This document shows, one piece after another, positions 7,636 to 16,945 of a stretch of DNA of 64,000 nt. Position 1 is the stretch's first letter. Every line of letters begins with the position of its first letter. Below the pieces are notes generated by a model, which was not told the DNA's origin, made no database searches, and saw only the letters and a program-made list of their open reading frames with translations. Source of the stretch: Xanthomarina sp. F1114 (lineage in GTDB: Bacteria; Bacteroidota; Bacteroidia; Flavobacteriales; Flavobacteriaceae). The stretch spans positions 1 through 64,000 of the forward strand of contig NZ_JAPMLL010000012.1 of NCBI RefSeq assembly GCF_026410255.1, in the 5' to 3' direction. A program made the translations under genes and the position numbers.

Positions 7636-8862
7636 TTATAGTTCTAAAGCCCTTTTAACATCGTTATTCATTAATAATTCTGTTGGATTTTCTAAAGCTT
7701 CTTTTACTGCAACTAAAAACCCTACTGATTCTTTACCGTCAATAATTCTATGGTCGTAAGATAAAGCCACAAACATAATTGGTCTAATCTCCACTTTTCC
7801 ATCTACAGCTACTGGACGCTCTACAATATTATGCATTCCTAAAATACCACTTTGTGGAGGGTTAATAATTGGAGTAGATAACATACTTCCAAAAACTCCC
7901 CCATTAGAAATAGTAAAGGTTCCACCTGTCATTTCATCTACAGTAATCTGACCGTCTCTAGCGCGAATAGCTAAACGTTTTACTTCAGATTCAACTCCTC
8001 TAAAGCTTAAGTTTTCGGTGTTTCTCATTACTGGTACCATTAATCCTTTTGGTCCAGAAACCGCAATTGAAATATCTACAAAATCGTAAGAAATCATTTC
8101 GTTTCCATCTATCATTGAGTTTACTGCAGGATACATTTTTAAAGCTCGAACAACAGCTAAAGTAAAGAAAGACATAAATCCTAAACCTACACCGTGCTTG
8201 TTTTTAAAAGTTTCTTTATACTCGTTACGCAAAGCAAAGATTGGTGACATATCAACTTCGTTAAACGTAGTTAACATAGCAGATGTATTTTTAGCTTCTA
8301 CTAAACGTTCTGCCACTTTACGACGTAACATAGACATTCTACTTCTGGAAGATCCTCTGTTCCCTCCTGTAGGCGTTCCCATAGAAGGTACGGCTTGCAC
8401 AGCATCTTCTTTAGTAACACGGCCATCTTTTCCAGTTCCAGAGATACTTGAAGCTTCGATACCTTTTTCTGCTAAAATCTTTTTAGCAGCAGGACTTGCT
8501 GTTCCAGTTGCATAGGTTTTAGCTTCTGCAGCTGGTTTTTCTTCTTTTTTAGGAGCCTCTTCCTTTTTAGAAGCCTCCTCTTTTGCTTCTTTCTTAGCAG
8601 GAGCAGAATCTCCTTCTGGCTTAGAAGCACTTGTATCAATTAAACAAACAACAGCTCCAACCGCAACAGCATCACCTTCTTCAGCTTTAAGTGTAATAAT
8701 TCCACTAGCTTCAGCTGGTAATTCTAATGTAGCTTTGTCGCTATCTACCTCAGCAATAGCTTGGTCTTTCTCTATATAATCTCCATCTTGCACTAACCAA
8801 GTTGCTATTTCTACTTCTGTAATTGACTCTCCTGGTGAAGGAACTTTCATTTCTAAAATCAT
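7636..8862 (-). CDS. sucB: 2-oxoglutarate dehydrogenase E2 (dihydrolipoyl succinyltransferase)
   Basis: This 408-aa E2 subunit transfers the succinyl group from lipoate to CoA in the TCA cycle. The N-terminal lipoyl domain (1-75) has the modified Lys43 in [10 protein letters not shown] Lys/Glu/Ala-rich linker (about 80-115) leads to the peripheral subunit-binding domain (about 117-155, [13 protein letters not shown] and [11 protein letters not shown]). The catalytic domain ends with the acyltransferase motif [12 protein letters not shown] (His371, Asp375). The length fits the succinyl type with a single lipoyl domain. It lies on the same strand as sucA, but an M23 peptidase gene stands between them. 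The 204-bp gap before its start could hold its own promoter. Confidence 0.96.
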   Translation of the reverse strand: MILEMKVPSPGESITEVEIATWLVQDGDYIEKDQAIAEVDSDKATLELPAEASGIITLKAEEGDAVAVGAVVCLIDTSASKPEGDSAPAKKEAKEEASKKEEAPKKEEKPAAEAKTYATGTASPAAKKILAEKGIEASSISGTGKDGRVTKEDAVQAVPSMGTPTGGNRGSSRSRMSMLRRKVAERLVEAKNTSAMLTTFNEVDMSPIFALRNEYKETFKNKHGVGLGFMSFFTLAVVRALKMYPAVNSMIDGNEMISYDFVDISIAVSGPKGLMVPVMRNTENLSFRGVESEVKRLAIRARDGQITVDEMTGGTFTISNGGVFGSMLSTPIINPPQSGILGMHNIVERPVAVDGKVEIRPIMFVALSYDHRIIDGKESVGFLVAVKEALENPTELLMNNDVKRALEL

Positions 8863-9066
8863 AATTATAATTTTATTTGTAATCTATTTGCTTACGTTGT
8901 TTTTGTTCTATTTCTTTTGTCCTATGGTATCCAATAATTTAAAGCTTAGGACACGTCTTTAAATTGTGTATTGCACTAGTTTTTTTTGTTGAATTAACTG
9001 AACATAATATTCTGCTTTTAAATTACAAAAAAATTATTTTCAATTTTTTATAATTGCATCATACAA

Positions 9067-10029
9067 TCAACTTCTATTTTTTACTAAATCTCCTTTAATA
9101 GGGAGATAATCTTGTTTTAATTCTTCGTTAACATAAATCCTGTTAAAAAACAGTTTCCCACCTGTAGCAATATTCATATTTCCGGTATTCTGTAAACTCA
9201 AATGTAAATGAGGTTCACTAGATTTTCCAGAATTCCCACTTTGAGCTAATAAGGTTCCTTCTCTTACAAACAGCCCTTCTCTAACTACAATAGATTGGTG
9301 TTTTAAATGGGCTAATACAATATATTCCTGATTTGCTGTTTCTAAAATAATTGTATTTCCAGTAACCTGTTCTGTATTTAATTCTCCCGGAATATTATCT
9401 TCTATTCCTGTTATAACTTCTACTACAGTAGCATCACAAGGCGCTAAAATATCTTTTCCAAAAGCGTAATAATCTTCATTTATTTTTCCGTCTTGAGTAT
9501 GAGTTACACCTTCTTTCATTATTACGAAATCGTAGGCATACTTATGCTTTTCATTAGTATGATGAGAATTTTCTTTTTTTGAAACTCCTCCCCACAACAC
9601 AAACCATTCCTCGTTAAAAGGTAATGTCATTTTTGTAATATTCCTTTCTAGAACAGTTAAACCATCTGGCTTATGATACGTTAGTTCAAAACTACTAAAT
9701 CTATTATATTGATCTAATTGAATCTCTAAATCTCTAAGTTCCGAACCAAATGTTATTTTATAAAGTTCGGATTGATCAATTTGTTTTCTGAATTCAATTT
9801 TATCAATAGGTCCTAATTCTCTATGTAAATTATTAAAAAATGTTCTCGTTTTTCCTAAAGATGACGTTCTTTTCACCTTATAATTATACATATAATAAAT
9901 GGCATCAAAATTAACGTCGTTATAATACGCTTCAAATTGAGCAACCACCTTTTTATACTTATCTTTTTCTTGCGAAAAAGACGTTATGGTAACAAATAGT
10001 AATAGAAAAACAAGCAATCTCTTATTCAT
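9067..10029 (-). CDS. M23 family metallopeptidase (secreted)
   Basis: This 320-aa protein has a signal peptide (MNKRLLVFLLLFVTITSFSQ). The N-terminal half (about 20-130) resembles a small NTF2-like or DUF3887-type domain, a tentative reading. The C-terminal half is an M23/LytM-type zinc peptidase: KYAYDF supplies the Asp ligand and EPHLHLSL supplies His274 and His276. Enzymes of this group usually cut peptidoglycan cross-links or related peptides in the periplasm. Its start codon directly abuts the sucA stop with no gap, so it must be translated from the sucA message. Its position between sucA and sucB is odd and has no obvious metabolic reason. Confidence 0.85.
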   Translation of the reverse strand: MNKRLLVFLLLFVTITSFSQEKDKYKKVVAQFEAYYNDVNFDAIYYMYNYKVKRTSSLGKTRTFFNNLHRELGPIDKIEFRKQIDQSELYKITFGSELRDLEIQLDQYNRFSSFELTYHKPDGLTVLERNITKMTLPFNEEWFVLWGGVSKKENSHHTNEKHKYAYDFVIMKEGVTHTQDGKINEDYYAFGKDILAPCDATVVEVITGIEDNIPGELNTEQVTGNTIILETANQEYIVLAHLKHQSIVVREGLFVREGTLLAQSGNSGKSSEPHLHLSLQNTGNMNIATGGKLFFNRIYVNEELKQDYLPIKGDLVKNRS

Positions 10030-12789
10030 TTAACGCTGATTGTTTTTAGATTTATCAAAAACATAGTCTATAACTTCCTTATGACGTTTCTTAGAACGTA
10101 CAGAACTTCCTGCTGCTGGAGCACCATAAGGTCTTCTTGACGCTACTCTAAACGTTTTAACCTCGTCAACATGCATTAACATATGACTGTAAGCCCCCAT
10201 ATTTCTTGGTTCTTCTTGAGCCCAAACAATATCGTCCGCATTTTTATATTTCTTTAAAATAGCTTGAATATCGTCCATAGGTAATGGGAATAACTGCTCT
10301 ATTCTTACTAAAGCAACATCGTCTCTTTCTAGTTTTCCTCGTTCTTCAAGTAAATCGTAATAGAATTTACCTGTTACAAACACTAGGGTTTTAACTTTAT
10401 CTGCTTTAGCTTTCTCGTCGTCAATAAGCATTTTAAATTCACCGTTTGCAAATTCATCAACAGTAGAAACAACTAATGGGTGACGCAACAAACTCTTTGG
10501 AGTAAAGACAATTAAAGGTTTTCTAAATTTAGTTTTTACTTGTCTTCTTAATAAATGAAACATGTTAGCAGGCGTTGTACAGTCTGCCACAAACATATTG
10601 TCCTTAGCACAAAGTTGTAAATAACGCTCCATTCTACCCGATGAATGTTCTGCTCCCTGACCTTCGTAACCATGAGGTAATAATAAGACTAAACCATTTT
10701 GGATTTTCCATTTATCTTCGGCAGCCGAAATATATTGGTCAATCATTATTTGCGCTCCATTACTAAAGTCTCCAAATTGTGCTTCCCAGATAGTTAAGGT
10801 TTTTGGGCTTGCCATAGCATATCCATAATCAAAACCTACCACACCGTATTCAGAAAGTAAGGAGTTGTAGATATAGAATTTCCCTTGTTTATCGCTAATA
10901 GAGTTATGCAGTACAATCTCTTCTTCACTATCTTCAACTTTTACCACCGCATGTCTATGAGAGAATGTTCCTCTTTCTACATCTTGTCCAGACATTCTAA
11001 CATCGAATCCTTCTTCTAAAATAGATCCATATGCCAAATGTTCTGCCATAGCCCAATCTAACTTATTGTCGTTAAACATTGTCTGTCTAGATTCGACTAA
11101 ACGAGATATTTTACGAATAAACTTTTTATCTTCAGGTAAAGATGAAAGTGCTTTTGTAATTTTTTCTAAACCTGCTTTTGGATAAGTAGTATCTACAGGT
11201 TTTAACATTTTATCTTCGTCTACTGTAATATAGTTCTCCCATTCATTTTGCATAAACGGGGTAATTTCTGTTTTTTCAATTTTTCGAGAATCTTCTAAGT
11301 TCTCTTCTAGTTTATCTTTATAATCTTTTTCTAACTTTTCTACATATGCTTTATCAATAATACCTTCTGCTATTAATTTTTCAGCATAAATATCTCTTGG
11401 GTTACTATGTTTAGAAATAGCTTTATAAAGTTTTGGTTGTGTAAAACGAGGCTCATCTCCCTCATTATGTCCATATTTTCTATAACCTAATAAGTCTATA
11501 AATACATCACGCTTAAATTTCATTCTAAAATGAAGTGCAAATAACATGGCGTGTACTACAGCTTCGGCATCGTCTGCATTAACATGTAAAACAGGCGACA
11601 GAGTTACTTTTGCAATATCTGTACAGTAAGTACTTGATCTGGCATCTAGATAATTGGTTGTAAAACCTATTTGGTTGTTAACTACCACGTGAATGGTTCC
11701 ATTGGTTTTATAGCCATCCAACTGCGCCATTTGAATAATCTCGTAAACCAAGCCTTGTCCAGCAATAGCTGCATCTCCATGCACAATTATTGGCAATACT
11801 TGCGACGGATTATCGGCGTATTTATCATCTTGTTTTGCTCTTGCTATTCCTTCCACCAGAGCACCAACAGTCTCTAAGTGCGACGGATTAGGAGCAATAT
11901 TTAAGTTTATTTTTTTACCAGCATTTGTAATTCTATCGCTGGTCCAACCTAAATGGTATTTAACATCTCCATCAAAAACTTCTTGTTCGTAATCTTTTCC
12001 ATCAAACTCACTAAAGATATCTTTAGCAGATTTTCCAAAAATATTTGTTAAAGTACTTAAACGCCCTCTATGAGCCATTCCCATAACAAACTCTTTGACA
12101 TCGTTCTCGGCTGCATTTTCAATTAAAGCGTCTAAAGCTGGAATTAAAGATTCTCCTCCCTCTAAAGAGAAACGCTTCTGACCTACATATTTTGTATGTA
12201 AGAAGTTTTCAAAAGAAACGGCCTCGTTTAGTTTTTTAAGGATGTATTTTTTTTGATCAGCACTAAAGTTTGGCTGATTATCGTTGATATTAAGCTTATT
12301 CTGAATCCATTGTATTTCTTCAGGCTTTCTTATATACATATACTCCGTACCAATAGAACTGCAATAAATTTTTTCCAGGTGCGTAATAATGTCCTTTAGC
12401 GTATTGGAACCAATACCTATAACTTCTCCTGCGCTAAATACAGTGTTTAAATCGTCTTTAGACAAACCAAAATTTTCTATAGCCAATGTAGGCGAGTATT
12501 GCCTACGATCTCTTACAGGGTTTGTTCTGGTAAACAAATGTCCTCGAGTTCTATATCCATCTATAAGCTGTATAACTTGAAACTCTTTTGTTAGGCTTTC
12601 CGAAACATGTTCGCAAGAAATTGGCTCTACCGATTGATCGATATGGCCAGAAGACTCGCTTCCAAAATCGAAACCTTGGAAAAAAGCTCTCCAACTAGGC
12701 TCTATGGAATCTGGGTTTTGTAAATATTGGTCGTATAATTCAGCGAAGTAAGCTGTATGTGCGGCATTTAAAAAGGAATACTTGTCCAT
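10030..12789 (-). CDS. sucA: 2-oxoglutarate dehydrogenase E1 (thiamine-dependent)
   Basis: This 919-aa protein is the decarboxylating E1 component of the 2-oxoglutarate dehydrogenase complex. The N-terminus has the E2-binding segment YSFLNAAHTAYFAELYDQYL, typical of OdhA. The thiamine diphosphate site is visible as GMAHRGRLSTL, GDAAIAGQGLVYE and VVNNQIGFTT, followed by the transketolase-like middle domain (GFDYGYAMASPKTLTIWEAQ) and the C-terminal domain with EEPRNMGAYSH. Length is normal. It heads the operon sucA, M23 peptidase, sucB. The start ATG at 12789 is supported by the family N-terminus and by a -7 box about 40 bp upstream. Confidence 0.97.
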   Translation of the reverse strand: MDKYSFLNAAHTAYFAELYDQYLQNPDSIEPSWRAFFQGFDFGSESSGHIDQSVEPISCEHVSESLTKEFQVIQLIDGYRTRGHLFTRTNPVRDRRQYSPTLAIENFGLSKDDLNTVFSAGEVIGIGSNTLKDIITHLEKIYCSSIGTEYMYIRKPEEIQWIQNKLNINDNQPNFSADQKKYILKKLNEAVSFENFLHTKYVGQKRFSLEGGESLIPALDALIENAAENDVKEFVMGMAHRGRLSTLTNIFGKSAKDIFSEFDGKDYEQEVFDGDVKYHLGWTSDRITNAGKKINLNIAPNPSHLETVGALVEGIARAKQDDKYADNPSQVLPIIVHGDAAIAGQGLVYEIIQMAQLDGYKTNGTIHVVVNNQIGFTTNYLDARSSTYCTDIAKVTLSPVLHVNADDAEAVVHAMLFALHFRMKFKRDVFIDLLGYRKYGHNEGDEPRFTQPKLYKAISKHSNPRDIYAEKLIAEGIIDKAYVEKLEKDYKDKLEENLEDSRKIEKTEITPFMQNEWENYITVDEDKMLKPVDTTYPKAGLEKITKALSSLPEDKKFIRKISRLVESRQTMFNDNKLDWAMAEHLAYGSILEEGFDVRMSGQDVERGTFSHRHAVVKVEDSEEEIVLHNSISDKQGKFYIYNSLLSEYGVVGFDYGYAMASPKTLTIWEAQFGDFSNGAQIMIDQYISAAEDKWKIQNGLVLLLPHGYEGQGAEHSSGRMERYLQLCAKDNMFVADCTTPANMFHLLRRQVKTKFRKPLIVFTPKSLLRHPLVVSTVDEFANGEFKMLIDDEKAKADKVKTLVFVTGKFYYDLLEERGKLERDDVALVRIEQLFPLPMDDIQAILKKYKNADDIVWAQEEPRNMGAYSHMLMHVDEVKTFRVASRRPYGAPAAGSSVRSKKRHKEVIDYVFDKSKNNQR

Positions 12790-12827
12790 ATAAAATGAAA
12801 AACTAAAACGTTTAAACTAAATTTATA

Positions 12828-12835
12828 CAAAAGTA
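12828..12835 (-). promoter_or_regulatory. -7 box of sucA
   Basis: On the minus strand TACTTTTG fits TAnnTTTG and is about 38 bp before the sucA start. A TTG at the -33 distance is not evident. Confidence 0.4.
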
Positions 12836-12904
12836 CAACATTTAGTAAAATTAGGGATGCTTTTATTACTTTTATACGCTAGTAAGTATAACAAATTTCA
12901 CAAA

Positions 12905-13447
12905 ATGAAAAATCTAAAGTCTTTTTACAGAAATTATACCATTTTTATAATTGTGTTTTGCCTATTTTCTGCACAAATGATGGCCCAAGAAAACACGTAT
13001 AATCAAAAAAGTGATTTTTGGAACCATGTGCGTTTTGGAGGAGGTATTGGTTTAAGTTTTGGAAATGAATTTTTTAGCGGAACTTTAGCTCCAAGTGCTA
13101 TTTATCAATTTAATGACCAATTTGCATTAGGACTTGCTCTTAGCGGAACTTATAACTCGCAGAAATATTATTATAAATCCACTATTCTTGGAGGAAGTAT
13201 TATAGTGCTTTTTAATCCCATTAACGAAATTCAAATCTCTGCCGAGTTTGAAGAAAACAACGTGAATATTAATTGGGATAACAGATTAGGATTTGCAAAC
13301 GAAAACTATTGGTATCCTTCTCTCTTTCTAGGTGCTGGTTACCGTACAAGATATGTAACCATTGGAATTAGGTACGATGTTTTATACGACAATAAAAAAA
13401 GTACTTATGCTGATCCATGGATGCCTTTTATACGCATATACTTTTAA
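12905..13447 (+). CDS. Small outer-membrane beta-barrel protein
   Basis: This 180-aa protein starts at the ATG at 12905 (MKNLKSFYRNYTIF); an earlier in-frame ATG at 12857 would place extra residues before the signal peptide. The signal peptide ends at MMAQ. The mature part has alternating aromatic and glycine-rich strands (RFGGGIGLSFGNEFFSGTLAPS, then FALGLALSGTYNSQ) and ends with FIRIYF, a typical terminal strand of Bacteroidota small barrels. Sequence written here is limited to short pieces; no enzymatic motif was seen. It is divergent from sucA and convergent with the 116-aa gene. Confidence 0.7.
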   Translation: MKNLKSFYRNYTIFIIVFCLFSAQMMAQENTYNQKSDFWNHVRFGGGIGLSFGNEFFSGTLAPSAIYQFNDQFALGLALSGTYNSQKYYYKSTILGGSIIVLFNPINEIQISAEFEENNVNINWDNRLGFANENYWYPSLFLGAGYRTRYVTIGIRYDVLYDNKKSTYADPWMPFIRIYF

Positions 13448-13473
13448 CAGATATAATTGTTAGATAGAAAAGT

Positions 13474-13824
13474 TTAACTGTATTGGTTTTTAAACCATAC
13501 TTTTTGCCATTCTCTTTGAAGTAATAAAAAAGTAACTTGTTCGGATAGCACAAGCATATCGCTACCATCTAACTGTTTTACCTTGTATTCTGGCACATCT
13601 ATAATATATAGAAGGTTTAAGTAATCCATAAACTTTTCCTGAATTAACTTATAAATTGTTTCATGCAACATAAGTTTTAAACTAGACGGCAAAATATCTT
13701 CGTTAAAACTTAGATCTATATTAGCATACAAAAAATCCTTGTTTAGCTGCTGTACTAATTTCTTATACAAATCCTCCTTAATAGAATGATCTAATATTTC
13801 TTGAGTTGTTTGAAGTTGCTTCAT
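13474..13824 (-). CDS. Conserved-looking hypothetical protein, 116 aa
   Basis: A soluble, predominantly helical protein without signal peptide or membrane helix (MKQLQTTQEILDHSIKEDLY). The sequence alternates amphipathic helices and ends in LLLQREWQKVWFKNQYS. I do not recognise a family. It is 27 bp downstream of the polyprenyl synthase on the same strand, so the two are probably co-transcribed. Normal codon use and the operon position support a real gene. Confidence 0.65.
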   Translation of the reverse strand: MKQLQTTQEILDHSIKEDLYKKLVQQLNKDFLYANIDLSFNEDILPSSLKLMLHETIYKLIQEKFMDYLNLLYIIDVPEYKVKQLDGSDMLVLSEQVTFLLLQREWQKVWFKNQYS

Positions 13825-13851
13825 GTATTAATCAACCTTACTTTAATAAAA

Positions 13852-14826
13852 TTACACTTTTCTACTCATTAACTCTTTTCCAAAAGTTATCAACTCTAAT
13901 TTCTTTTCGTTAGGAACATGTAATTTTTCTAAAACTAAAAAGGCTTTATTGGTGTAGTTTTCAATTTCTTTTTGTGTAGCTTCAGCCGAACCACTAGAAA
14001 TAAAAATTTGTCTAGCTGTGTTTATTTTTTCAGCATGTTCTGTTGTATTTAAGCTAAATAAATGAATCAATTCTGTCTTTTTCTCTGGCTTAGCAAATTC
14101 CACCGCTTTTAAATACAAAAAGGTTTTTTTGTTTTCTATAATATCTCCCCCAACTTGTTTTCCAAAAGTTTTTGGATCGCCAAACACATCTAAATAGTCG
14201 TCTTGTAATTGAAAAGCTATTCCGAGGTTTCTACCAAACTGGTATATTATGTCTTGATCTTCTTCTGAAGCATTTGCTACAATTGCCCCCATTTTCATAG
14301 CAGCACCCACTAAAACTGCGGTTTTGTACTCAATCATTTTTAGATATTCCGGAATAGACACATCGTCTCTGGTTTCAAAATCCACATCAAATTGCTGACC
14401 TTCACAAACCTCTAGAGCTGTTTTACTAAACAGTTTTGCCAAACTTTGAAATGTATTCGCATCATAGGTTTCAAATAATTGATAAGCTAGAATTAGCATG
14501 GCATCACCTGAAAGAATTCCTGTATTTAAGTCCCATTTTTCATGAACCGTTTCCTTACCTCTTCGCAATGGTGCATCGTCCATTATATCGTCGTGTACTA
14601 AAGAAAAATTATGAAACATTTCAATACTAAGAGCTGCATTTAAAGCTGTTTTGTAAGAGCCATTAAAAATCTCGGCTGCCATTAAAGTTAAAACAGGTCG
14701 CAATCTTTTTCCGCCCAATTTTAGAATATAGTTTATAGGATTATATAAAGATTCTGGCTGTCTTTTTTTTGTAAAATCACCTAAATATGAAGTAAAGGCT
14801 TCCTGATAAAATGATACTTGTTGCAT
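13852..14826 (-). CDS. Polyprenyl diphosphate synthase
   Basis: This trans-prenyl diphosphate synthase (324 aa from the ATG at 14826, MQQVSFYQEAF) extends allylic diphosphates with isopentenyl diphosphate. It shows the first aspartate-rich motif LVHDDIMDDAP, the GGKRLRP substrate-binding motif before it, and the second motif FQLQDDYLDVFGD. An upstream non-ATG start would add six residues and is less likely. Products in this phylum include precursors of menaquinone side chains or undecaprenyl carriers; the chain length cannot be read safely from sequence. It is divergent from the TetR-RND efflux operon. Confidence 0.92.
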   Translation of the reverse strand: MQQVSFYQEAFTSYLGDFTKKRQPESLYNPINYILKLGGKRLRPVLTLMAAEIFNGSYKTALNAALSIEMFHNFSLVHDDIMDDAPLRRGKETVHEKWDLNTGILSGDAMLILAYQLFETYDANTFQSLAKLFSKTALEVCEGQQFDVDFETRDDVSIPEYLKMIEYKTAVLVGAAMKMGAIVANASEEDQDIIYQFGRNLGIAFQLQDDYLDVFGDPKTFGKQVGGDIIENKKTFLYLKAVEFAKPEKKTELIHLFSLNTTEHAEKINTARQIFISSGSAEATQKEIENYTNKAFLVLEKLHVPNEKKLELITFGKELMSRKV

Positions 14827-14909
14827 CACACAAAAATAGTGCAATTACAGCTACTAATCCAATAAGTTTATATGAATATTAACAAATATGAAAAACCCCG
14901 GAAACTATT

Positions 14910-14940
14910 TTGGTTTTTATAGTTTCCTATTGTACATTTG
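14910..14940 (+). promoter_or_regulatory. Bacteroidota-type promoter of the tetR-efflux operon
   Basis: TTG at 14910-14912, a 20-bp spacer, then TACATTTG at 14933-14940: a good match to the -33 TTG / -7 TAnnTTTG consensus. Transcription would begin around 14945, a few bases before the ATG at 14951. This rules out the in-frame start at 14888, which lies upstream of the promoter, and implies a nearly leaderless message. Confidence 0.7.
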
Positions 14941-14950
14941 CCCATTAATT

Positions 14951-15562
14951 ATGAGAGACAAAATACTTATTAATGCGGCAGATATGTTTTTAAACTATGG
15001 GTTTAAAAGTGTAACTATGGACGATATAGCCAATAATATTGGTATTTCTAAAAAAACTATCTATCAGCATTTCGACACAAAATCAAAGTTAATTGAAGCT
15101 ACAACACTATATATGTTTGAGTTTATTGCTCATGGAATAGATTGTATTTGCGCTTTAAACAAAAACCCCATAGACGAGATTTTTGAAATAAAAAAGTTTA
15201 CTATGGAGCATTTAAAAGACGAAAAATCATCGCCTCAGCATCAGCTTCAAAAGTATTATCCTAAAATTTTCGACAAGTTAAAAACCAATCAGTTTTGTAT
15301 TATGCAAGACTGTGTTACAAACAATTTAACTCGTGGTGTAAAAGAAGGCTATTACAGAGATTCTATAAATATTAACTTTATTTCAAGGTTATATTTTAAC
15401 ACCATGATGTGTTTAAAAGATCCAGAGTTATTCCCATTAAATGATTTCTCGATGAGAACACTTATGGATAATTTTTTAGAATATCATATTCGTGGAATTA
15501 GCACAGAAAAAGGAATTTTAAAATTAAACAGCATAATCAACATCAATCAAAATACGATATAG
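14951..15562 (+). CDS. TetR/AcrR family transcriptional regulator
   Basis: This 203-aa regulator carries an N-terminal TetR helix-turn-helix (about 1-48): INAADMFLNYGFKSVTMDDI and IGISKKTIYQHFDTKSKLIE. The C-terminal ligand-binding region is variable, as usual. It is the first gene of the run with the TolC, adaptor and RND genes (14 bp to the TolC gene), so it probably senses a pump substrate and represses its own operon. The start at 14951 is chosen from the promoter position. Confidence 0.9.
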   Translation: MRDKILINAADMFLNYGFKSVTMDDIANNIGISKKTIYQHFDTKSKLIEATTLYMFEFIAHGIDCICALNKNPIDEIFEIKKFTMEHLKDEKSSPQHQLQKYYPKIFDKLKTNQFCIMQDCVTNNLTRGVKEGYYRDSININFISRLYFNTMMCLKDPELFPLNDFSMRTLMDNFLEYHIRGISTEKGILKLNSIININQNTI

Positions 15563-15576
15563 ACATCTTAACTTAT

Positions 15577-16920
15577 ATGAAAAACACATCATTCCTCCTC
15601 TTAAGTTTCCTTTTCTCCTCCATCCTGTTTTCGCAAGAAGTTCCTGAGAGTTTCACTTTACAGGAAGCTATAGACTATGCTTTAGAAAACAACCGTGCAG
15701 CAAAAAATGCTGTTCGTGATATTGAAGCAGCCGAAAAACAAAAATGGGAAACAACAGCCACAGGTTTGCCACAAATTAATGGCGCTGTAGATTATCAAAA
15801 TTGGTTAAAACAACAAGTTTCCTTACTTCCGGGCGAATTAGCTGGAGGTGCTCCTGGCACATATATGCCTGTTACTTTTAGTCCAAAACAAAACTTGAAT
15901 GCTACAGCTACATTAAATCAGCTAATTTTTGATGGCTCTTATATAGTAGGCTTGCAGTCTGCAAAAGTGTATTTGGAAATTTCAGAGAATGCTAAAACTA
16001 AAACAGATTTAGAGGTGCGCCAGGCTGTTATTAATGCCTATGGAAATGTACTATTGGCAGAAGAAAATTTAGCAATAGTGAACAAAAACATAGAAGTTCT
16101 TCAAAAAAACTTAGATGAAACCACCAAGATCTACGAAAACGGTTTGGCCGAAGAAGAAAGCGTAGAGCAATTGCAAATTACTTTAACTAGTTTAGAAAGC
16201 TATTTAAACAACGTAGTAAGACTAAAAGATTTAGCCTATAAAATGTTTAATATTACACTTGGGATAGATTTAAATCAAAACACAACATTAACAGAAAATC
16301 TAGAGACCCTAACACTTCAAAACATTTCTTTAGAATTACTTGAAACCGATGAAAACATCGAGAACAGTATCGATTACCAAATAGCCAAAAATCAGGAAGA
16401 ATCTAAAGAGCTTTTATTAAAATTAGAAAAGAGCTCTTTTTTGCCAAGTATTAATGCTTTTATAAATGCAGGATATAGCGGGTATAATGAAACATTCGCT
16501 TTTACCCATAAAGACCAAGAATGGTATGGCTCCTCTCTTTTAGGGGTTAGTTTAAACATTCCTATTTTTAGTTCTGGAATGCGTAGTGCAGCTACTCAAC
16601 GCGCACAGATTGATTTAGATATTGCTAAAGAAGATCTAACAGAAACCGAACAACAATTAAAATTCGAAATAGCTGCTGCTAAAAGCGATTATCAGTTTGC
16701 TATAGAAGAATACGAAAACAAGCGTCAAAATTTAAATTTATCCGAACGTATTGAGCAAAAAAACCAAACAAAGTTTTTTGAAGGAATTGCTTCTAGTTTC
16801 GATTTAAGACAAGCACAAACACAGCTTTACAGCGCACAGCAAGAATTTCTACAGTCCATGTTTAACGTTATTGCCAAAAAAGCAGAGCTAGAAACCATAT
16901 TAAACACTATTAACTATTAA
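15577..16920 (+). CDS. TolC family outer-membrane efflux protein
   Basis: This 447-aa protein has a signal peptide (ending LFSQ) and the two-fold long-helix pattern of TolC proteins: FTLQEAIDYALENNRAAKNA near the N-terminus and SERIEQKNQTKFFEGIASSF near the C-terminus. It forms the outer-membrane channel of the tripartite RND pump encoded by the next two genes. Confidence 0.93.
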   Translation: MKNTSFLLLSFLFSSILFSQEVPESFTLQEAIDYALENNRAAKNAVRDIEAAEKQKWETTATGLPQINGAVDYQNWLKQQVSLLPGELAGGAPGTYMPVTFSPKQNLNATATLNQLIFDGSYIVGLQSAKVYLEISENAKTKTDLEVRQAVINAYGNVLLAEENLAIVNKNIEVLQKNLDETTKIYENGLAEEESVEQLQITLTSLESYLNNVVRLKDLAYKMFNITLGIDLNQNTTLTENLETLTLQNISLELLETDENIENSIDYQIAKNQEESKELLLKLEKSSFLPSINAFINAGYSGYNETFAFTHKDQEWYGSSLLGVSLNIPIFSSGMRSAATQRAQIDLDIAKEDLTETEQQLKFEIAAAKSDYQFAIEEYENKRQNLNLSERIEQKNQTKFFEGIASSFDLRQAQTQLYSAQQEFLQSMFNVIAKKAELETILNTINY

Positions 16921-16945
16921 GCCAATTAACTATTATATCATACTC

